Positions 58,194 through 64,000 of a stretch of DNA of 64,000 bases are shown here, in pieces (positions within the stretch are counted from its first letter, which is position 1; each line of letters begins with the position of its first letter). Where the stretch lies: assembly GCA_018340375.1 (NCBI GenBank), contig JAFFJZ010000008.1, forward strand, positions 1,426,001 to 1,490,000, given 5' to 3'. Position numbers and translations under genes: made by a program. The notes beneath the pieces are model-generated. The model saw nothing but the letters and a program-made list of their open reading frames with translations, was not told where the DNA came from and ran no database searches. This DNA is from Gonatopus flavifemur. Taxonomy: Eukaryota > Arthropoda > Insecta > Hymenoptera > Dryinidae.

Positions 58194-58633
58194 ATTTATT
58201 GTGACCATGCTTTTGACCCAACAAATACAACATCAAAAGCTTATCAAAAAATATCGCACCATAAAGTGTTTTGAAAAACAGCTTTTCTTATGTTGATTGT
58301 CTCACCCCGCAAAAAGTTGTTCTTTTGGCGTGAAATGCGAGCCCCAAAAAGTTTGGTCCAATGCGATGAAGCTTAAAAGTCACACATCCATTTTGAAGTT
58401 TCAACTCCTTCTCTATTCTTCTACCTGAAAATCAGTAAATGAGTAAAAATTATGCATCACAAAAGTGATAGGTTTGATGGTTTCTTCCAATGTTTCATCA
58501 TATACACTTTCCTAAATAATAAATGAAACACGATTTCCTATTTCGCGTAAGTGGCCATACCGAAATTTTCATAATTTTTAAAATATGAACATAAAAATCG
58601 CAGCTGTTTTATTTTGATGCATTCAGAGGGATT

Positions 58634-58830
58634 GACTCGTATAGTCACTTTTCGAAAGCTTGAAAGCGTGTAAATATGCCTGTAAAATGGGTAAAATGTT
58701 TTATTATGAAACACTTAATCTGAGTTATTAACATATTTATATAGTTTTGGGAGTTTTTAAAATGACTACAGGTTTTAAACACTCTAAGCGTATTCAAATA
58801 AAACATTTGGATTTGCAGTAATGTGAGGAA
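58634..58830 (+). repeat. Dispersed repeat pair, copy B
   Basis: Matches 39578-39780 in order and orientation (AAAGCGTGTAAATATGCC, CTGAGTTATTAACATATTTA, TCAAATAAAACATTTGGATT). Confidence 0.65.
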
Positions 58831-59098
58831 TGATTATTCTCTAGTTTTGCGGTATCCATCATAGCCACATTTCTACCCGTTCTGATGTTTCAGAATAATA
58901 CGAAGCACGACGATAATTTTGTCCTATGTATAATAAGTACTGTGGTTTTTATAAGTTATGTATCGATAGGAGGCGGTGTAAAAACTGTTGATTTTTGTTC
59001 ATTGTTGCAAAAATGAATAATGTGTGAATTTTTGTGGTTCCTGAGGCGCTGAATTCGATATTGACAACAAAAGGTCTGAAAATCTATGAGCAAATGGG

Positions 59099-59315
59099 CA
59101 CTGTGAAAAGTGAATGGAATTTTCCCCCGACAGCAATTCTCCCTCATATGGGGGAAATTCATCTCTCCTATATTTTGGAGGAGTTCTCCTCTATTTGGAA
59201 GAAAATTCTTTTTTGAGGGGATTTCTCTCCAAATGAAAAAAAATCACCTGAAAATATGGGGACATTTGTTGCCACCAAATTCGGGTGAAAACTCCAACAT
59301 AACAAACCCGTGACA
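59099..59315. mobile_element. CACTGTGAAAA MITE, relative of 62630-62886
   Basis: CACTGTGAAAAGTGAATGGA at the left, then GGAATTTTCCCC, internal GGAGGAGTTCTCCTC and GTTGCCACCAAATTCGGG as in the 62630 copy. The right end is degenerate (about ACCCGTG). Confidence 0.5.
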
Positions 59316-59828
59316 ATCGTATGAAATTCATGCTTCACAAGACATTCATTTTCATTTTAGTGTGTGATAGTAACAGTGTACGGAGAGAAAAGTATTGCCG
59401 GCATAACAAGCAGGTTCGTTACTATAGCGCCTGCAAAAGGAATTAGCTGAGATAACCAAGAAAAATGATTGACAAAACTCGATTTTTTTGCTGAAATAAA
59501 TAAATTTGTGCACAGAACTGACGTTTTAACTGTTAATGGATAAAACTGACTAGCGATATCAATCAAACCAATGGTAACTCGTACTCAACGATTTAGTGAA
59601 ATATGGACAGATCAAATGTTTAGTACTAGAAACCGAATGCACATACAATTCTTGTCACCATAACAAGTTAAATTAATTTTACTGAACTTTTATTTCATCG
59701 ATTACCCGAGCATTGTTATTCGTACCAAACAGTGAATGGTCGCATAATTGATTCCACCACACAAATCATCTATTCCGCGGAATGGGTATGATAATTTTTA
59801 CTAAACAACAATATGTATTCGATTCCCA
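59316..59828. other. Spacer, nothing recognised
   Basis: A 69-codon minus frame (59566-59357) with a hydrophobic stretch and no family match. Confidence 0.3.
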
Positions 59829-59956
59829 TCGTATATTCGATTACATACATTCGATGAATATGCACAGCACCTATGAAACAGTCTCATTGGAATATGCATA
59901 GAACATATTTCGAATATTCGAAGAACCTTCATAGTATATTCTGGCGCTACTTAGGG
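59829..59956. mobile_element. Element ending CCCTAAGTAGCGCC, copy B of 49180-49355
   Basis: TCGTATATTCGATTACAT, CATAGAACATATTTCGAATA and TAGTATATTCTGGCGCTACT match copy A; an extra ~30-bp stretch (GCACCTATGAAACAG) is present here. Confidence 0.5.
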
Positions 59957-59992
59957 TATAGCATAAATACAAAAAGTTCATTTTATTCATGT

Positions 59993-60318
59993 CCCACATA
60001 GCACAAATGTCTCAGTACACGGAAAAAAATGAACTGTTAATTTTACCAGAATTCCGGTTACTATATGGACAGCAAGGAATATCTGTGACTTTTACTGGGA
60101 TTCTTGTTAAATTTACCGGAGCCCTTGTTAACTTTGCCGGAGACTTGATTCATTTAACTAGAATTCCGGTTAAAATAGCAGTAATTCTTGCTGTCCATAT
60201 ATTAACCGGAGTATTTTTTTCCGTGTAATATCTCCAGGATATTCTGACAATATCACAATGTCTCCAGAATGTTGCGGAATATTGTGAGGATATTACTGAC
60301 ACATTGGTGCTATGTGGG
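59993..60318. mobile_element. CCCACATAGCAC MITE carrying a nested insertion
   Basis: CCCACATAGCACAAATGTCT at the left pairs with CATTGGTGCTATGTGGG at the right. Removing 60018-60225 and one TA gives an element of about 116 bp that aligns with 3907-3989 (CTCAG, then ATATxTCCAG, GAATGTTxxGxAATATT). No matching short duplication flanks the outer element. Confidence 0.75.
60018..60225. mobile_element. 208-bp CACGGAAAAAAAT MITE nested in 59993-60318, TA duplication
   Basis: CACGGAAAAAAAT at the left is exactly inverted at the right, with TA at 60016-60017 and 60226-60227. The arms continue with ATATGGACAGCAAG and ACCGGAATTCTxGTTAAAT words in both orientations. The frame 59989-60228 runs through it but is not a gene. 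Confidence 0.85.
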
Positions 60319-60940
60319 ATCCTCTTTATCCTCTCTGTTAATCAATCAGTTCAATCACTTCTCACGAAGGTTCAATGAACAAATGATGAAAGAACATACG
60401 ATAGCATTCAAATATCAATATGAGCTTTTGATATAGGCTTTTTTGTATTAATATTATTACTAAACTAATACACTGCAGGGATCTACATTTTTATACTTTG
60501 TATCAATGTAATCAAGAAATTCTTGGGAGATACGAAGCGACTGTCACTCACTAACGAGGTAATTTACTTCAGTTGACAAACGTATGGTTAGTGGAGTGTA
60601 CTGAACCGTAGTATGTACGTCCTGCATCTACACGTACGTTTGCGCATCGAATGTGTATGTAGACACATTTTAACACATGTATCTGTGTATGTATGCTTGA
60701 TACAACGTTCCTGAAGTTCGTTAGAGGAATAGATGGGAAACAAACCCCCGCAGGTATACTTCGGCTTAAGCACTATAATGGGAAATGACACTCCGGTGGC
60801 TCCAAATCGTGTAACTTGAGGGTTATCTGTTTCATCTAAGCCTGAGGAATTCCTCTGGAATGATGGCCTTAACACGTAATTGAACCAAAAATTGTAATTA
60901 TATGCAGGACATGAATGTTATCCCCATGTCTCATAATTTC
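60319..60940. other. Spacer, nothing recognised
   Basis: No repeats; a 95-codon minus frame at 60875-60588 has no domain. Confidence 0.3.
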
Positions 60941-61222
60941 AATTTTAATAAACGTTTATATTTCGAAATCACATGGACTGATCAAGTTCGCAGTGTGCTT
61001 AGTCGAAAGTGTATAGTCGAATTATATAGTAAAAGTATAATTATTTTTCCGTGACATGCAATATGTGTTGAGTTATTGTGCATTGAACATTCTTTCAGAA
61101 GGTTGAATTTCGGTTCAGGAGTATAAATACACGGCAGCGCGCAACCTCTGCTTTTTGATTTATATGTTTTTTTTTCAAGGTTTTTTCATATACTCGGCTC
61201 GAGACCCTACTGCGTCTCTTGA
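60941..61222 (+). repeat. 280-bp dispersed repeat, copy B, with TATA word
   Basis: Partner of 49661-49940. It holds AGTATAAATACACGGCAGCG at about 61120-61139, a TATA-like word, and ends CTACTGCGTCTCTTGAT followed by CTGTCT words. It could be a solo LTR; the TG...CA ends expected of one are not obvious. Confidence 0.6.
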
Positions 61223-61644
61223 TTCTGTCTCTGTCTGTTTTTTCTCTAAGATTCAGTAGCGTTCGTTTCAGTATCTATGGAGTTTAATATGTCAACAGTG
61301 TGACAGGTCATGATACGAAATAGTACGAAATGTGAGTTGATTAGTTCATTGTATTATAAACTAATCACAAGACATTGAAGAATAAAATGACAACGCGAAA
61401 TGGGTTAATTACAGGTTATTATAGAATACATTCAAATAAAATAATGACGATCAAAGTTTTTGAATACACATCGATAAAATATAGGAAGGTTGGGAAACAT
61501 TCGGAAATAAGGTCAGTTTCTGAGCACTTTGATCATACTGAAATAATTTTGCATTAGCCCTTTTGTTCATTCTGAAAGGTTTTTCAACGAAATCCTGAAA
61601 GATGTCTTATAAGAAATTGAAAGATATCATCTTCTCAAACTCTT
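61223..61644. other. Spacer, nothing recognised
   Basis: Short frames only. Confidence 0.3.
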
Positions 61645-61990
61645 CCCAGGGGAAAAAGATTAGATCCGACCAGATCTGAATTTTGGCCAGATCTATGGAG
61701 ATCTGGAGAAGTGCAATTTTAGCTTATATTTACTAACACACATGTTCAAATTTGGATTCAAACATGGGAAAATATCACAAAAGTTTTGTTAATTCAATAA
61801 TCGATTGCTCATGAAGATTGAATGTGATTTTCAATACAGATCTAACGGGATACACACAGATCTAACCAGATCTGTCAAGATCTGATCAGATCTATTGAGA
61901 TCTGGATGGATCTGAATCTAATCCTGTGAGCCAAAATTCGGATCTACTCAGATTTGATGAAATCTAAGTAGATCTCATTTTTTCCCCGGG
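61645..61990. mobile_element. 346-bp MITE rich in AGATCT, CCCxGGGGAAAAA ends, TT duplication
   Basis: CCCAGGGGAAAAA at the left, CCCGGGGAAAAA inverted at the right. TT at 61643-61644 recurs at 61991-61992. The interior repeats CAGATCTG/AGATCTGG words about fifteen times in both orientations. A fragment of similar text is at 15660-15715. Confidence 0.75.
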
Positions 61991-62629
61991 TTCAAGCAAA
62001 ATTTCTTCAAGTTTTCTGAATATATTTTTTAGTATTCTCAAAGACATCTTCTAGAATTCTATAAGATATTCTCAATTAAATTCAAAGAAAAATTGTGAAA
62101 GTTGTATCTGAGAATGGATTTGGGGTTCGATCACCTGAATTAAATTTTTTGTAGATTATTGAGGCATGTGAATTGTTTTCTTCGCCATCTCATCAATCAG
62201 ACTTTTAATTGTTTCACGATTATTATATTCAGCGGGGTCTCAATATCTTCCGCTACAAGAACATCAGAGCGTGAATATAACTTTCTTATAGCATCATGTC
62301 AACATCATTACGTAGAATCGTATGTAAAAGGGAAGGAAGGAAATATCTCTTCATGCAATGAATTTCAATGATCGATCAATACAGTTTACGTAATTCCATT
62401 ATTCTTCGAACTCAACTCTGTTTCTCAATACAATAATGATACAAATTATGATTTGAAATAAAGTACTTTATGTATAGAATATATCCGAACAATACTGCAT
62501 TCAAACTGGTATCTACTACAATAGGATGAAGGATGAATCACCAGATCCATCGACTGAAAAGATATATTTTCATCTTTTGATATTTTCATAACACACTTCC
62601 TTAACAATGTCGAATGTCTTGATCATGCT
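61991..62629. other. Spacer, nothing recognised
   Basis: No repeats or gene evidence. Confidence 0.3.
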
Positions 62630-62886
62630 TACTGTAAAAAGTAAAAGTGGAGTTTTCCCTAAATGTAGTGGCAGCAAAAATTCCCCACGTCGGAGGAATT
62701 TATTCTACTCTACATATCGTGAAGGAATCCTTCACCATTTGGTTAAAAATTCTTCTTCTTTTGAAGAAAATTTCTCTCCAAGTTGAGAAAAATTTCCCCA
62801 GAATATAGGGGTAATGAATCAACCCCACACGGAGGTTTTTTGCTGCCAACAAATTGGGGGGAATTTCACATTTATCCTTTACAGTG
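62630..62886. mobile_element. 257-bp CACTGTAAA MITE, CT duplication
   Basis: TACTGTAAAAAGTAAAAGTG at the left and CACTGTAAAGGATAAATGTG inverted at the right. CT at 62628-62629 recurs at 62887-62888. GGCAGCAAAAATTCCCC and the inverse GGTTTTTTGCTGCC form a second inner pair. Relatives at 19250-19452 and 59099-59315. Confidence 0.75.
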
Positions 62887-63018
62887 CTGATTTTTGATCA
62901 TTTTTCTCAACATGATAGGATAGCAAGAATCTGCAAGGAGTAATACCTACACCAAAATAGGAGAAAATATATCCTTGATTTATATTATAAGTGCGTGTGG
63001 TATAGACTCCACCATCCA

Positions 63019-63284
63019 CACTGAGAAAACAGATATCTTGAAAAATACCATAATTTATGGATTTTCAGCGCTGGTCTGACCCGAGTCGGAATATTCACTT
63101 GCATGAATCTCTAAAAGTACCATAATTTCTTGGACTTTTTGAAATAAGTATGGTACCTTCCGTATAAAAGTCCAAGACATTATGGTACTTTTAGAGTTTT
63201 TTTCAGGTAAATATTTAGACTCGGTCAGACCAGCGCAGAAAATCCATAAATTATGGTACTTTTTAAGATACCTTTTTCTCCGTG
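63019..63284. mobile_element. 266-bp full-length foldback with CACxGAGAAA ends, CA duplication
   Basis: CACTGAGAAAACAGATATCT and, inverted, CACGGAGAAAAAGGTATCTT start arms of about 120 bp that keep pairing (ACCATAATTTATGGATTTTC, GCGCTGGTCTGACC, CTAAAAGTACCATAAT). CA at 63017-63018 recurs at 63285-63286. The 108-codon minus frame is only the hairpin read through. Confidence 0.85.
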
Positions 63285-63286
63285 CA

Positions 63287-64000
63287 CATATACCATAAAT
63301 TTTCCGTTGAAAGAAGCGATAGAATTCTACGGAGAAAATTACATTACCTCTATAAAAATAATAAATATGTGTCAAAGTCATTGTATCGCTTTTTCATGAA
63401 TGAAGAATGATATCAATGAGATCAGGACAAAGTTGAAAGGAGTTCATTGGAAATTTTAAGACATCACGAACCGAGTCGAGTGAAAAGTGCAACCTTTCCA
63501 ACTTCTTTCCGTCTTCTATCTCAGTTGCGTGTCTCTCCTTCTCGAAGACATTTTCATTCATAATTAGAGGAGAAAACAGAGAGAAGTCCCTTCTGAACAG
63601 TAGTAGCAGTGGCGGCGGCAGCAGTCAGAGAGTTTGACGAAGAAAGAAGAAACATTTTAATGAGGATGAAGAAGAAAAACGAAAGCCACCCTTGTTCGTA
63701 TTGAAAAAAGAAGAAGAATGTAGTACGCTTTTGCGTAACAGAAAGAGTCAATGAAGAAAGTGCTACCGCTGCTGCTGTTGCTTCTATTGTACCTTTATAT
63801 TCTGGTCGTAGTCGTGGTGGGGGTGATGATGGTTAGCAGTGGGGATGAGTCCTCAATGAATAAGAGTAAGAAAAGAAGGGGGTAGCAAGTGATGGTAAGA
63901 AGAAGAAGGGCAAGAACAGCCGTGCAATGAGATTCTTGGCAGGATTATGGAATGGGTGACCGAGGCATAGGGAGGAGTTTTAAAGACTTTCGCCATTCTA
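63287..64000. other. Purine- and trinucleotide-rich end, no recognised gene
   Basis: GAAGAAGAA runs, GTAGTAGCAGTGGCGGCGGC near 63600 and GCTGCTGCTG near 63770 resemble untranslated or low-complexity exonic sequence near insect genes, like the start of the window. No long open frame continues to the edge. Confidence 0.35.

Noticed and set aside
57774..58194. Charged 108-codon minus frame and Ser/Phe-rich plus frames
   Set aside because: They are translations of the satellite-like interior of the hAT-type element at 57890-58193.
59989..60228. 79-codon plus frame with hydrophobic end
   Set aside because: It is the nested MITE 60018-60225 read through; the hydrophobic part is the inverted arm.
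63055..63381. 108-codon minus frame
   Set aside because: It runs through both arms of the foldback 63019-63284, so it encodes the hairpin and not a protein.

Overview
This is a gene-poor, AT-rich eukaryotic window. I could not place a single intact host gene, tRNA or rRNA in it. The recognisable protein remnants are all transposable elements of types common in arthropods: a mariner, a BEL/Pao retroelement and an RTE-like LINE with a craniofacial-development-protein-2-type endonuclease. With the base composition and many short foldback elements, this suggests an insect, perhaps a hymenopteran; that placement is an inference. Most open frames of 60-140 codons are what an AT-rich sequence gives by chance.

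Layout. 1-700: purine-rich, trinucleotide-rich sequence. 0.78-1.79 kb: ~216-bp repeats arranged as two opposed arrays. 2.2-13 kb: scattered foldback elements, a ~0.8-kb repeat with internal duplications, one candidate exon near 9.4 kb and a hAT-type element at 11.0 kb. 13.6-19.5 kb: a second copy of the 0.8-kb repeat, an inverted cluster of ~270-bp units with an insertion between them, a 130-bp tandem repeat and a GC-rich foldback. 19.8-20.9 kb: a dead mariner whose catalytic middle has been replaced. 27.06-28.69 kb (minus): a BEL/Pao remnant in which a gag N-terminus is joined directly to the integrase end. 29-46 kb: many foldbacks, a 0.9-kb inverted repeat carrying a hAT insertion in one arm, and further copies of the 0.8-kb repeat. 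47.7-48.9 kb: a ~1.2-kb near-palindrome. 53.5-56.2 kb (minus): a decayed RTE-like LINE. 57.5-63.3 kb: more foldbacks, one nested in another. 63.3-64 kb: purine-rich sequence like the start.

The strongest pattern is the non-autonomous DNA transposon load. Three elements carry perfect 8-bp target duplications and YARNG termini (hAT type). At least fifteen others, ending in CACTG/CACGG or in CCC-type termini, are flanked by matching 2-bp duplications that are mostly not TA. Several insertions can be read against an empty paralogous site inside the window. None of these short elements encodes a transposase here, so their mobilising enzymes must have come from elsewhere in the genome.
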